Shown: piece by piece, positions 9,797 through 19,962 of the stretch
Numbering within the stretch: position 1 is the stretch's first letter
Layout of the letters: every line of letters begins with the position of its first letter
Assembly: GCA_002500745.1 (NCBI GenBank)
Contig: DLST01000018.1
Location: 1-64,000 of the forward strand
Length of the DNA: 64,000 nucleotides
Reading direction: 5' to 3'
Origin: Sphingobacterium sp. UBA7855
GTDB lineage: Bacteria; Bacteroidota; Bacteroidia; Sphingobacteriales; Sphingobacteriaceae
The notes under the pieces: generated by a model
What the model saw: only the letters and a program-made list of their open reading frames with translations
What the model was told of the DNA's origin: nothing
Database searches by the model: none
Program-made: the position numbers and the translations under genes

Positions 9797-9824
9797 AATC
9801 AATCTCCTTTCAGTTGAGTCATTT

Positions 9825-11648
9825 TTATTCCATATTTTCGTTGATATCTACACCGATACCCTTCAATAAGAGCGACGCATTGAATATCTTGCACTCGCCA
9901 ATCTTCAGCTTATAATCAAATAGCATCTGACCTTCATCAACACGAATATCAAAATGATAATTTTTGATATCCCCAGGAAATTCCTCTTGTAAACTAGACA
10001 GCTGTAAGTCGTGTGTTGCCACCATACCTTTACCATTTAACCGCACCAATTTCTTTATGATTGCCCGCGAACCGAGGTATTTATCCACCGAATTTGTACC
10101 CCGTAACATTTCATCAATCAGAAAAAAGCTATCGCTGTTTAGGGACACCGTATCTAATATGAATTTCATCCGATTCAGTTCCGCCTTAAAGGTAGACGTA
10201 CTTTCATTCAGATTATCTTTGATCCGCATATAGGATATCAGTTTGTAAATCGGCAACTGAAAAGATGTTGCTGCAACAGACGCCCCAGCATAGGCTAAAA
10301 TGGCATTTATGCCCACGGTACGCAGAAAGGTACTTTTACCAGCCATGTTGGATCCCGTTACCAAAGCAATTCGATGATCCATACTGTTATAATCATTGGC
10401 GACTACCTGATTGATCGGAATCAAGGGATGATATAATCCTTGGGCATTGATCTTATCTTGCAACGGGTTATCCAAAATTATCGGATCAATATAGGTCGGA
10501 TGATTTCGCTTCCAAATGGCAAGACTGGTTACCGCCTCTACTTTTGCCAAAGTATCGAATGAATTTAAAATTTCGTGCTCATATTTATTCTTCCAGTCAA
10601 CAATTGCCAATACCTGCCTAAAATCCCAAAGCAGAAATAAATTTAAAAAAATACCAACAAATACATTATTGCGGGCATCCAGATTGTTAATTAGACCTGC
10701 GAGCTTTTTAAATGCAAGGGATATCGAATCAGCACCCTGACGCTGTTTAAGTTCCCCGGCGATTCCAAGCATGGAAGAGGACTTCCACTCTTTGCTTTCA
10801 ATCGATTGAATCGCTTCGGCATAGGAGCCTAGCACACCACCGATCTTGTCTATTCGAGAGGAAAACAGCCCCACACTTCCCGATTTGGCTAACGCCCATA
10901 GGATATGGAATAAGCCCAATAATGTTGCAATCCCAGCTAACTTTGGAACGAAAAAACTTCCCGCTAAAGCAAGTAAAAATAGAATGGGACCTGCTTTGAT
11001 GTAGAAACGCATAAAACCGTTGCCGAATTGAAAATTACGATCCTGAAAGTAATTTGTTAAGAAAGCCTTGATGTCCAGTTTATGGTTCAGGTTTGCCAAA
11101 AGTTTAGCTTGAAAATCCCAAATCCACTCCGATTCGCTTTCCAGTTCCTGAGTCGCTTCCTGATTAAGGAGAATCTGATATTTTTGAAGCGGTTTATCCA
11201 GCCATGATGCCAAAAGATCGATCCCCTGTTTTGTGGTTGCACGATTTATCTGAGCAAATAAAGCATAGGTTCCAAAGACATCCATATCAGCGCTATATGG
11301 ATGAGCGCCATCCTCAAAATGCTGGCCATGATCATACATATTTAACTCTCCTTCTGCCATAGCCTGCTCATTTGCCAAAACTTTAAGATAAGCTTCAAAA
11401 TAATTTTTCTGAAGTTCCAGCTTGCTCTGCTTCCGCACGAGATAAGCGAACAAAAATAACAATGCAAAAAAACAAAAAAAGACCAACGGCAGGCTTTCGA
11501 GCTGAAAGGTATAAAATAATAACGCTCCCCCTCCCAGGATTACAAATAGGCGCGACAAACTCAATGTATTGACTTGCTTATTTAACTTGAGCACGGTTGA
11601 AGCTATTTCTTGATGCTTCTGATCATATAATATTGATGTTGGAGTCAT
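9825..11648 (-). CDS. Membrane-associated MutS-like ATPase
   Basis: A 607-aa protein with the MutS ATPase domain at its C-terminus: Walker A GSNMAGKST at 432-440, Walker B FFLIDEMLRGT at 508-518 and the NESTSTFKAEL segment between. It lacks the N-terminal mismatch-recognition domain of true MutS. Instead, hydrophobic stretches at about 33-71 and 219-255, and probably 328-347, look like membrane segments. This MutS-related type is common in Bacteroidetes and its role is not established. It is unlikely to be the mismatch-repair MutS. It stands alone between the thioesterase and pcm. Confidence 0.88.
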   Translation of the reverse strand: MTPTSILYDQKHQEIASTVLKLNKQVNTLSLSRLFVILGGGALLFYTFQLESLPLVFFCFFALLFLFAYLVRKQSKLELQKNYFEAYLKVLANEQAMAEGELNMYDHGQHFEDGAHPYSADMDVFGTYALFAQINRATTKQGIDLLASWLDKPLQKYQILLNQEATQELESESEWIWDFQAKLLANLNHKLDIKAFLTNYFQDRNFQFGNGFMRFYIKAGPILFLLALAGSFFVPKLAGIATLLGLFHILWALAKSGSVGLFSSRIDKIGGVLGSYAEAIQSIESKEWKSSSMLGIAGELKQRQGADSISLAFKKLAGLINNLDARNNVFVGIFLNLFLLWDFRQVLAIVDWKNKYEHEILNSFDTLAKVEAVTSLAIWKRNHPTYIDPIILDNPLQDKINAQGLYHPLIPINQVVANDYNSMDHRIALVTGSNMAGKSTFLRTVGINAILAYAGASVAATSFQLPIYKLISYMRIKDNLNESTSTFKAELNRMKFILDTVSLNSDSFFLIDEMLRGTNSVDKYLGSRAIIKKLVRLNGKGMVATHDLQLSSLQEEFPGDIKNYHFDIRVDEGQMLFDYKLKIGECKIFNASLLLKGIGVDINENME

Positions 11649-11761
11649 AACGTCGATTTAGTCATTCATTTTAATTTAATCGAGTATCTTATCTATTTTT
11701 TATAAAAAGAGGGGCCATAGCTGCAGAGACCTTGGACGCATATTGAGCAGTTTGAAAAGCT

Positions 11762-12418
11762 TTACCAGGCTTGGTCTCCCACCAAAGGAACAAAACGAAA
11801 AGTATCCAGTTCGATACGGTCAAAATCATTCTCACCTACCCGGATAATGGTGACCATTTTCTGCGACTTTTCATCTCCGACAGGGATCACAAAAATTCCG
11901 CCCATTTTCAATTGCTTTAACATCACCTCGGGCACAAATGGTGCGCCCGCGGTCACGATTATCTTGTCATAAGGAGCGTGTTCTTCTATTCCCTTAGAGC
12001 CATCACCCAAAAAGAAATTAGGTTTATAGCCCATGTAGGGCAGTACCTGAATGGTTCGATGGTACAGATTTTCTTGGCGCTCGATGGTATATACTTCAGC
12101 ACCAAGTTCCATGAGAATACAGGTTTGGTATCCAGACCCCGTCCCGATTTCCAATACTTTATCCCCTTTTTTCACGTGGAGTAATTCGGACTGATAGGCA
12201 ACCGTATAAGGCTGTGAAATCGTCTGCCCATCACCAATTGGAAATGCAATATCCCGATAAGCCTGATTCCAGAAAGTTTCATCAAAGAAAAAATGACGTG
12301 GTACTTTTCCAATGGCATCCAAAACTTTTTGGTCTGCAATACCTCGGCTTTTTAGATGTTCCACCAATTTCTTACGGGCACCTTTCTCCCGATAATTATC
12401 AATAAACTTGTAGGCCAT
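11762..12418 (-). CDS. pcm: Protein-L-isoaspartate O-methyltransferase
   Basis: A 218-aa SAM-dependent methyltransferase that methylates isoaspartyl residues in aged proteins so they can be repaired. The SAM-binding motif VLEIGTGSGYQT is visible, and the family-specific GDGQTISQPYTVA lies upstream of it near residue 62. Length is normal. A -7 element on the minus strand (12426-12433) lies only a few bases before the ATG, so the message may have almost no leader. Confidence 0.96.
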   Translation of the reverse strand: MAYKFIDNYREKGARKKLVEHLKSRGIADQKVLDAIGKVPRHFFFDETFWNQAYRDIAFPIGDGQTISQPYTVAYQSELLHVKKGDKVLEIGTGSGYQTCILMELGAEVYTIERQENLYHRTIQVLPYMGYKPNFFLGDGSKGIEEHAPYDKIIVTAGAPFVPEVMLKQLKMGGIFVIPVGDEKSQKMVTIIRVGENDFDRIELDTFRFVPLVGDQAW

Positions 12419-12651
12419 GATAATTCAAATTTACCTTTTAAAAGGCACATTCAGCAGAATTAATCACAATTAATTCAATACCAATACGGTACACATTTAC
12501 AAGTCAAGTTGCTTTATTTTCCAAATCACCTGCTCTTATAACCAATGTACGTTGACCGCCCGAATTTGGTAGCGAACAAAACGACAAGTGCTTGTGGCTT
12601 AACTTAACCTAGAACGCCAATCTTTAAAACCTATACGGGCAATAGCTGGCT

Positions 12652-15135
12652 CTAATAGGGATCCACATCGACCTGAACACGTACGCCCGTATTGCTTTTA
12701 TCTATTTCAAAATCCAGCAGAACCGAACGGATCAATTCCTTGACCTTTGCAATACTAATATTTGTACGTTCTATCTTTAAGGTGATGGTCTGGATAAAAT
12801 TATTGCGCACCCGCGAAACCAATGGTGGTTCCGGCCCTAATACCCTCGCTCCCAGCTGCTGGCGCAATGCTGAAGCAAAACGATTGGCCGAATCATAGCA
12901 TTTCTGAAAATCAGCATGTTTAATATCAATTCGGATGAGGCGGTAAAAAGGTGGATAAAGATAATTTTTTCGTTCTGTAATTTCAGTCATAAACATATCG
13001 TCATAATCGTTATTGACAACCTGCTCAAGCACTCTATGTTTGGTTGTATAACTTTGGATAATCACCCGGCCTCCAGCTTCACGACGACCAGCCCGGCCTG
13101 CAACTTGTGAAAACAGTGAAAAAGCACGTTCATAGGAACGAAAATCAGGAAAGTTGATAATGGTATCCGCGTTGATAACACCAATCAGACTTACCCTTCC
13201 AAAATCGAGTCCTTTAGCTACCATTTGCGTTCCAATAAGGACGTCGAATTCATGCTCATCAAAGGCTGTGATAATTTTATCAAATCCATATTTGCCTTTT
13301 GTGGAATCCAGATCCAAACGGCCGATTCGAATTTCCGGCATCATAAGCTCAAGCTCCTCCTCCACCCGTTCTGTACCGAATCCTTTGCTTTCGATATGTG
13401 GCATCCCGCAGGCTGGACATACCCGCAATGGTGGTTCAACATGACCGCAATAATGACAGTGCATCATATTGGAACTCTTATGATAGGTTAAGCTGACATC
13501 ACAGTTGACACATTTTGCGACAAATCCACAGGTATTACATTGGATCATGGTCGTATGTCCACGTCTATTTTGAAATAAAATAATCTGCTCCTTATTCTTT
13601 ACAGCTTCTTCAATGGCCTTGAGCAAGGTACCTGAAAAATAGGAAAACATATTTTCTTTTCTCCCTTCTTCGGGGATATTTACCAGCTCAATAGTTGGTA
13701 ACTGCGCATTACCGTATCGTTCCAGCAGTTGCACAAAACCGTACTTCTTCGCTTTGGCATTATAATAACTTTCCAAAGAAGGTGTGGCTGATCCTAAAAG
13801 TACCTTGGTCTGATGCAGAAAGCCTAGATAAATGGCGGTATCCCGAGCATGGTAACGTGGGGCTGGATCAAACTGTTTATAGGAGCTTTCGTGCTCTTCA
13901 TCAACGATGATAATCCCTAAATCCTGAAAGGGGAGAAAAACTGACGAACGTGCTCCAATGACCACCTGGAACTCATTTTTCATCACTTTATGCCATACCT
14001 CGGCACGTTCATTATCATTAAATTTGGAGTGATACACCCCCAGTTTATCGCCAAAATGCAACTTTAAGCGCGCCGTAATCTGCGCTGTCAGCGCAATCTC
14101 GGGCAGTAGATAGAGGGCTGATTTTCCCGCAGCTATCGCCTGTTCTATCAGCCTTATATAAAGCTGTGTTTTTCCTGAAGCGGTAACACCATGCAACAGC
14201 GTCACTTCCTTATCCTCAAATGACTTCTTGATTTCATCATAAGCGCGTTGCTGATTTTCATTAAATTGAAAATTGGCATCCAATTCGATATCTTCCCCCT
14301 GAAACCGAGAGACAACCTTCTCTTTAATTTCAAAAACGCCTTTGTCAATCAAAGCTGTAATAGCGCCGTTGCCGCAGCCGGAGGCCTCGGTTAACATCGG
14401 CCGCGTAATCTCCTCCGTTTTTTTAACAAGTTGCATAAACGCCAATACGGCATCTTGCTGTTTTGGCGCGCGGTTTAGACTATCCAGTAGCGCTCTTTTA
14501 GCATCTTCATTTTTAAAATCAGGAGCCAAACGTAAAAATGCTTTGGTCTTAGGCTTATATCGCTCGGTAATCTCTTCAGAAATCAATACTATTCCCTTGT
14601 CAAATAATTGCTTTAAAATAGGAAAAACAGTTTTCTGCCCCAGCAATTTCACAATATCATTCACCTTAAGTTCGCCAGCCACCTCCAGTGCTTCAATAAT
14701 AAGATATTCCTTATCTGAGAGCGTAGAACGATCAAACTCATCAGCAATCGAAGGAACCACTTTGGTCTCACTGGCCAACTTCAATGCTGCTGGGAGCGCC
14801 GCCTGCATCACTTCACCCAAGCTACACATATAATAATCGGCAAGCCAATCCCAAAGTTTAAACTGCGCCAAATTGACGATCGGATTTTCATCGAGAATGT
14901 CCAAAATATATTTTGCTTCATAGTGCTTTGGTGCTTCCCGGCTTATTGACTTAACAAGGGCTGAATAGATCTTATTTCTTCCAAATTGCACAATGACCCG
15001 TACTCCTAGCTGCACACGATCGTTCCAGTCGGCCGGAATACGATAGGTATATGTTCTTGCTAACGCTAGTGGTAAGACCACATCAACAAACAGCGTATCT
15101 CTTTCACTAAAAATCGTAGATTGTGGATTGGACAT
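12652..15135 (-). CDS. priA: Primosomal protein N' (PriA helicase)
   Basis: An 827-aa replication-restart helicase that loads the replisome at stalled forks. The order is the N-terminal DNA-binding domain (FVDVVLPLALARTYTYRIP), Walker A in GVTASGKT, the DEEH box in IIVDEEHESSYKQ, a zinc-binding module with eight cysteines in CxxC pairs (CNTCGF, CVNCD, CHYCG, CPACG), and the C-terminal helicase motifs (MVAKGLDFGRVSLIG, QVAGRAGR). The 3' end overlaps no other gene. It appears intact and complete. Confidence 0.97.
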   Translation of the reverse strand: MSNPQSTIFSERDTLFVDVVLPLALARTYTYRIPADWNDRVQLGVRVIVQFGRNKIYSALVKSISREAPKHYEAKYILDILDENPIVNLAQFKLWDWLADYYMCSLGEVMQAALPAALKLASETKVVPSIADEFDRSTLSDKEYLIIEALEVAGELKVNDIVKLLGQKTVFPILKQLFDKGIVLISEEITERYKPKTKAFLRLAPDFKNEDAKRALLDSLNRAPKQQDAVLAFMQLVKKTEEITRPMLTEASGCGNGAITALIDKGVFEIKEKVVSRFQGEDIELDANFQFNENQQRAYDEIKKSFEDKEVTLLHGVTASGKTQLYIRLIEQAIAAGKSALYLLPEIALTAQITARLKLHFGDKLGVYHSKFNDNERAEVWHKVMKNEFQVVIGARSSVFLPFQDLGIIIVDEEHESSYKQFDPAPRYHARDTAIYLGFLHQTKVLLGSATPSLESYYNAKAKKYGFVQLLERYGNAQLPTIELVNIPEEGRKENMFSYFSGTLLKAIEEAVKNKEQIILFQNRRGHTTMIQCNTCGFVAKCVNCDVSLTYHKSSNMMHCHYCGHVEPPLRVCPACGMPHIESKGFGTERVEEELELMMPEIRIGRLDLDSTKGKYGFDKIITAFDEHEFDVLIGTQMVAKGLDFGRVSLIGVINADTIINFPDFRSYERAFSLFSQVAGRAGRREAGGRVIIQSYTTKHRVLEQVVNNDYDDMFMTEITERKNYLYPPFYRLIRIDIKHADFQKCYDSANRFASALRQQLGARVLGPEPPLVSRVRNNFIQTITLKIERTNISIAKVKELIRSVLLDFEIDKSNTGVRVQVDVDPY

Positions 15136-15285
15136 AAATTCTAATTATGGTATAAAAGTACAAAAAAACCTTCACGAAAAGAGATCGAACAACTCTAGCG
15201 ATGATCAAAACCTACATCGCTTAACACTGTCGTATAAGCGAAATCAAAACAAAAAACTAATACATTCATAATGTAACTATAACCT

Positions 15286-15320
15286 AAAAGAGCCTTCCCC
15301 AAATCTATCCGGGAAGGCTC
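15286..15320 (-). terminator. Intrinsic terminator of the DUF423 gene
   Basis: Arms GAGCCTTCCC and GGGAAGGCTC at 15290-15299 and 15311-15320. Read on the minus strand the hairpin is followed by TTTT. It lies after the DUF423 stop and before priA. Confidence 0.8.
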
Positions 15321-15377
15321 CTTATATTTTAGATACACGAATCGATCTGTATCGAGTGATGCAATTAGCACATGAAA

Positions 15378-15767
15378 TTATGACTTGTTCTTCAGTGCCG
15401 CAATAAATAACGCTACCCAACCGATGATAAACGAAAGACCTCCTAAAGGTGTAATAGGGCCCAAAATCGATGGATTACCAAAACCAGTTATTGCTCGTAT
15501 ACTCAAAATATACAAGGATCCTGAAAAAAATAGAATACCAATGAGAAAAGCAATAAACGATACTTTAATCGAATACGTCTTGGCCCTTGAAAAAGTGGAT
15601 AAAAATAACAAAGCAAAGGTATGATAGAAATGATACTGATTGGCCGTTTTCCAAGTTTCAATATGATATGTACTTACCTTTCCTTCTAGACCATGAGCAC
15701 CAAAGGCACCTAATATTACAGCTAACGCTCCCAACAAAGAAGCGGCTAAAATGATTTTCTTATTCAT
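15378..15767 (-). CDS. DUF423 small membrane protein
   Basis: A 129-aa protein with four predicted membrane segments and the family motif LGAFGAHGLEGK near residues 20-31. A second conserved stretch is LGPITPLGGLSFIIGW. DUF423 (YgdD-like) proteins are inner-membrane proteins of unknown function. Length is normal. It is separated from priA by an intrinsic terminator, so it is probably transcribed alone. Confidence 0.93.
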   Translation of the reverse strand: MNKKIILAASLLGALAVILGAFGAHGLEGKVSTYHIETWKTANQYHFYHTFALLFLSTFSRAKTYSIKVSFIAFLIGILFFSGSLYILSIRAITGFGNPSILGPITPLGGLSFIIGWVALFIAALKNKS

Positions 15768-16170
15768 TATGTTATTTGAATGCTGAAAATGAGTTTCTAG
15801 CGATAAATGTATTAAAAACCGATCAAAATAAGGAATTTTTTGTTAAATTTATATTACAAAGGCGCATTATAGGCACGATTTTCTATCTCTTCCCATATAT
15901 TTTTATTAGGTTTGTTTCTACGTATGGGTCTTCATGAGCATTATGCTGCTCAATGGGTTATTGAAAGACGTACAATGATTTTATCTCCATGAGAAACATT
16001 GGCTTCATGAATGCTTCATCGCCATTAAAATTCGAGTTTAACGTACGCTATTGCCTGCGGAAATAGCATACTCATACATATTTGTTCTGATGAAATTTAC
16101 ATTAATCATATCGACGTTAAGTTAGCAACGATATAAGTCAATTTATCAGCCATAGAAAAAAATAAAAAGG
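15768..16170. other. Divergent intergenic region
   Basis: About 400 nt between the DUF423 gene and the 879-aa propeller-like gene. It is AT-rich. I saw no convincing TAnnTTTG promoter on either strand and no ORF or RNA. A short inverted repeat GAGCA-TTATGC-TGCTC lies near 15935. Confidence 0.4.
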
Positions 16171-18810
16171 ATGAAAAAAACAATCATCATCACTGTGATA
16201 TTATTCATCGCGGTCATCGCGGCCACGATCTACCTTTTCGGAGATTTTAATAAAAATAACAAACAAGATTCTAAAGCCTTACAATACCTTCCCGAAAATA
16301 CATTAGCTATTGCTTCCTTTGCCAATGATCAGACTGTAGATACGATCTTCAATGACTATGAGCTCTTTAAAGCCATTATAGGTCAACGCAATTTTGGCAA
16401 CCTGGAGCGTCTTAAAGACGAATTATTACGTAGTGAACAGTTAGCGCCTCTTGTAGCGGGGCAGCAAATCTTACTCTCTTTTCACCAGGAAAAAGACCAA
16501 ATTACTCCGTTATACAGCGTTCAGGTTGGTCAAAGCATTGATAATAACTCGCTGGCATCATTGCTTGGAAACGTCGGTAAAAACTACAAAATACAACCTT
16601 TTGACACCTTAGGGCAACGATTTTATGGGCTTAATCAAGGCAGCAAGGATAGTACACTTTATTGCGCTTATTCCCACGAAATCATTTTCGCCAGCTACTC
16701 CAAACAGGTACTTTCCCAGATCTTTGATAAACAGGTTAAGAAAATAAGTACCAAACAAATCGAGTTCTTCGTAAACCATAACAATAAAAACACGCCACTT
16801 AGTCTCTATTTTTTCAATGAACAATTGTCGCAAATTGCTCGAATATTGATGAAATCCAAATTTGGCACTTATCTCAACTTAATCGATTCGCTGAAGGGCC
16901 AAACGTCCTGGAACATGAATTTCAAAAAGGATGCATTTATCTTTAAAGGTGAAACTGCACTTACGGACAGCAAAAATAGCTACCTACAGTTATTTGCTAC
17001 ACAGACCGCTCAGGTGCAGGCATTGGGTAATTATCTTCCTAAAAATGCAGCATCTTATATCGACTTTAGCATTTCAGATCCGCATAGTTTTCGCAGTGGA
17101 TTGAAAGCTTTATTTGTACAACAAAAAGAAGACAGTCGATTAGCAAAGAGCATAAAAAACTTTGAAGACGACAGTCAAGTATCATTTGACAGTATCATCG
17201 CACCCATATTCAATGATGAATTTGCGCTTGCAGAATTGGACAACCAGGATGCTATCGGTTTGATCAGTATTTCAGATTCGACACAATTTGCAGATAACCT
17301 CAAAAAATTCAGTACTGCTGTTGGCGATTCGATCTATCAATTTAAATATTCGAATCTTTTATATGCACTCTTTGGTGAACCGTTCAAGAGTTTTAACCGC
17401 CCCTATTTCACCGTTGTTGACAATATTATGGTGATAGCCAGCCGAACAGGGATCTTGAGAGACTATCGCGAATCTTTCCAGGAGAAGCAATTTCTGTCGG
17501 GAACGGCGATTTTCAAAAATCATGCAGCATTACAGAACAGTCGTAGTAATGTGACATTTTATTTAGAACCTAAAGCGGGTAAGAGCACTATTTTGAGTAA
17601 CTTAAAAACCGAGTTTGCAAAGAATTTTAGAGATGAGGAGGAATATGGCTTTCAGAATTTTTATTCGTGGTCCTATCAGCTCAGCGGCAATCAAGGCTCA
17701 TTTTCCTCCAGTTTATACGCCCTCTTTAAAAGCGATACGCGATTGGGGGGCAAACCTGAGTGGACGGTGCAGCTCGAAAGCCGGATTATTAATAAGCCTT
17801 GGATTTTCGATCAAGATGGAAAGAACAAATTTATCCTGATTCAAGAACAAGATCATACCGTACACGCCTTCTCTCCGGATGGAAAAGAACTGTGGCAAAA
17901 CCTTTTTCAAGGTGAAATTTTGGGCGAACCTATACAGTTACAGGATCTCAGTATTATCGCTGTAACAAAAAACCGATTGTACCGCTTTATGCCCGATGGG
18001 AAAAGTATGACCGGTTTTTCGGTTGAACTACCGGCGAAGGCAACCTACGGAGCCACACTCGCTAACTTCAATAAAGAACAATGCATTTACATTCCAGCAA
18101 CAGACCGCATTCTTGCGTATACCCTGGATGGTAAAAAAGTAGACGGCTTTGAAAACAATTCTGTGGATGGCCGGATTTTATTTGATTTAAAAACCACCAC
18201 CTTGGGCCAGACAAATTACATCATTGCAGGTACAAGCACGGCTTCGGTCTATTTCTTTGATCAAAACGGTAAAATTATCCGTAAAAAGACGTTGGATACG
18301 GATGGGGAAAGTGTCAAAAATCCAATTGGCTTAATGGCTGCATCCGATGAAAAAAATTCTTTCATTTATTTAGCAGACAATAAAGGCAGTATTTTCAAAG
18401 TACCATTTGAGGGTGATGCAAAAAAAATTAAATTAGGCGAATGGAGCAGAGATGCTTTCTTTAATTTCGAAGATATTAGCGGTGGTGCTGACAGAGATTT
18501 TGTCATACTGTCCAAAAACAAGCTGAATGCATATAGCGCACGAGACTCTTCTTCCTACTTTGAATATAAATTTATCGAAGATGGCAGTAATAGACCTTTG
18601 TTTTTTAAACGAATAGGAAAATCTGACATCATAGGGGTTGGTACTGACAACCGCATGATTTATGTTTTTGGGTCTGATGGTTTGGTTCAGGAGGGATTCC
18701 CGGTAGAAGGCTTCTCGAAGTTCTATTATGGACCAATTAACTATGGCGACAATGCCAATTATCTAATCTGTATGAAGCGCGATTTTAAAGTCTATGTATA
18801 TAAGTTTTAA
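16171..18810 (+). CDS. Large membrane-anchored beta-propeller-like protein, function unknown
   Basis: An 879-aa protein. Residues 4-24 are a single hydrophobic segment after a short basic start, so it is anchored in or exported across the inner membrane. The middle (about 40-530) has no domain I recognise. The C-terminal ~350 residues carry repeated blade-like motifs of the form F.PDGKELW (SPDGKELWQN, MPDGKSMTGF, TLDGKKVDGF, QNGKIIRKK, GSDGLVQEGF). These resemble PQQ-like or WD-type beta-propeller blades. It lies 118 nt before nrnA on the same strand. No function can be assigned. Confidence 0.85.
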   Translation: MKKTIIITVILFIAVIAATIYLFGDFNKNNKQDSKALQYLPENTLAIASFANDQTVDTIFNDYELFKAIIGQRNFGNLERLKDELLRSEQLAPLVAGQQILLSFHQEKDQITPLYSVQVGQSIDNNSLASLLGNVGKNYKIQPFDTLGQRFYGLNQGSKDSTLYCAYSHEIIFASYSKQVLSQIFDKQVKKISTKQIEFFVNHNNKNTPLSLYFFNEQLSQIARILMKSKFGTYLNLIDSLKGQTSWNMNFKKDAFIFKGETALTDSKNSYLQLFATQTAQVQALGNYLPKNAASYIDFSISDPHSFRSGLKALFVQQKEDSRLAKSIKNFEDDSQVSFDSIIAPIFNDEFALAELDNQDAIGLISISDSTQFADNLKKFSTAVGDSIYQFKYSNLLYALFGEPFKSFNRPYFTVVDNIMVIASRTGILRDYRESFQEKQFLSGTAIFKNHAALQNSRSNVTFYLEPKAGKSTILSNLKTEFAKNFRDEEEYGFQNFYSWSYQLSGNQGSFSSSLYALFKSDTRLGGKPEWTVQLESRIINKPWIFDQDGKNKFILIQEQDHTVHAFSPDGKELWQNLFQGEILGEPIQLQDLSIIAVTKNRLYRFMPDGKSMTGFSVELPAKATYGATLANFNKEQCIYIPATDRILAYTLDGKKVDGFENNSVDGRILFDLKTTTLGQTNYIIAGTSTASVYFFDQNGKIIRKKTLDTDGESVKNPIGLMAASDEKNSFIYLADNKGSIFKVPFEGDAKKIKLGEWSRDAFFNFEDISGGADRDFVILSKNKLNAYSARDSSSYFEYKFIEDGSNRPLFFKRIGKSDIIGVGTDNRMIYVFGSDGLVQEGFPVEGFSKFYYGPINYGDNANYLICMKRDFKVYVYKF

Positions 18811-18879
18811 AACACTGGAAATCAATTTTTTAAAATAACCCTCAAATGCAATAAGGTGTGAAAAGATCTTTATAAAAAA

Positions 18880-18912
18880 TTTGTCTAATCTAATTTTTTT
18901 ATAGTAGGTTTG
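18880..18912 (+). promoter_or_regulatory. Promoter of nrnA
   Basis: A -33 TTTG at 18880-18883 and a -7 TAGGTTTG at 18905-18912, with 21 nt between, fit the Bacteroidetes promoter. The -7 lies 16 nt before the start codon. Confidence 0.65.
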
Positions 18913-18928
18913 CAGACTTAATATAACT

Positions 18929-19939
18929 ATGCTAAAATCAGAAGAATTAAAAGAATTATTGGCTAAACCAAAACGTATTGTAATTACAACGCACTACAAA
19001 CCAGATGGAGACGCATTAGGCTCATCGTTAGGGTTATATTTTTGGTTGGTCGCAAAAGGACACCACGTAAATCTGATTGTGCCTTCAGACTTTCCTGCCT
19101 TTTTGGATTGGTTGCCAGGCTTAGAAAATGTACAAATTTATACGCAGGATATGAATCTGCACAATCAACAGATTGATGCGGCTGAATTCATTTTCTGCTT
19201 AGATTTTAATGGCCTTGCGCGTATTCACGACATGGCCGATCCCATTCGCCAAGCGAAAGGAATCAAATGCATGATTGATCATCATTTAGATCCAGAAGGA
19301 TTTGAAGACTATGCCTTTTGGGATCCATCTGCAGCAGCTACAGCACAATTGATCTATCGCTTCCTAACCCATGAGATGGAAGATTCGGAACATATCAGTG
19401 CAGACATGGCCACCTGTCTTTACACGGGCATTATGACCGACACCGGTTCATTCCGCTTTCGTTCTACCACAGCCGAAATCCACCGTATTATAGCAACCCT
19501 CATCGATTGTGGTGCGCAAAACTGGGCGATACACGAAGAGATTTACAATAGTTCCTCTGAAAGCCGTCTGAAATTCTTAGGATTCTGCTTGCTTAATAGA
19601 TTGGAAGTCATCCATGAATATAATACGGCTATTATCCATGTGACAAAAACGGACCTCACTCAGTTCGAAGTAATCACAGGTGATACGGAAGGATTGGTCA
19701 ACTATGCACTCTCTATTAAAGGAATTCGATTGGCAGCTTTAATTATTGACAGAAATGAACAAATTAAACTATCTTTGCGTTCGATTGGAGAAGTTCCTTG
19801 CAATGAGATCTGTAAATTGTATTTTAATGGGGGTGGGCATCTTAATGCTTCAGGTGGTAATTCAAAAGAAAGCTTAGAAGCGGTGGTTACCAAATTCAGA
19901 TCGATTTTACCAAATTATAAAGAAATATTAACAAAATAA
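18929..19939 (+). CDS. nrnA: Bifunctional oligoribonuclease/PAP phosphatase NrnA
   Basis: A 336-aa DHH/DHHA1 phosphoesterase that degrades nanoRNAs and dephosphorylates pAp; relatives also hydrolyse cyclic-di-nucleotide products. Metal-binding motifs are visible: HYKPDGDALGSS at 22-33, the DHH triad at 117-119 (MIDHHLD), and GGGH in the C-terminal DHHA1 domain (FNGGGHLNASGG). Length is normal. It has a clear promoter upstream, and the FKBP lipoprotein gene follows after 23 nt, so they are probably co-transcribed. Confidence 0.94.
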   Translation: MLKSEELKELLAKPKRIVITTHYKPDGDALGSSLGLYFWLVAKGHHVNLIVPSDFPAFLDWLPGLENVQIYTQDMNLHNQQIDAAEFIFCLDFNGLARIHDMADPIRQAKGIKCMIDHHLDPEGFEDYAFWDPSAAATAQLIYRFLTHEMEDSEHISADMATCLYTGIMTDTGSFRFRSTTAEIHRIIATLIDCGAQNWAIHEEIYNSSSESRLKFLGFCLLNRLEVIHEYNTAIIHVTKTDLTQFEVITGDTEGLVNYALSIKGIRLAALIIDRNEQIKLSLRSIGEVPCNEICKLYFNGGGHLNASGGNSKESLEAVVTKFRSILPNYKEILTK

Positions 19940-19962
19940 GATATAGTAACATACATTAGAAA

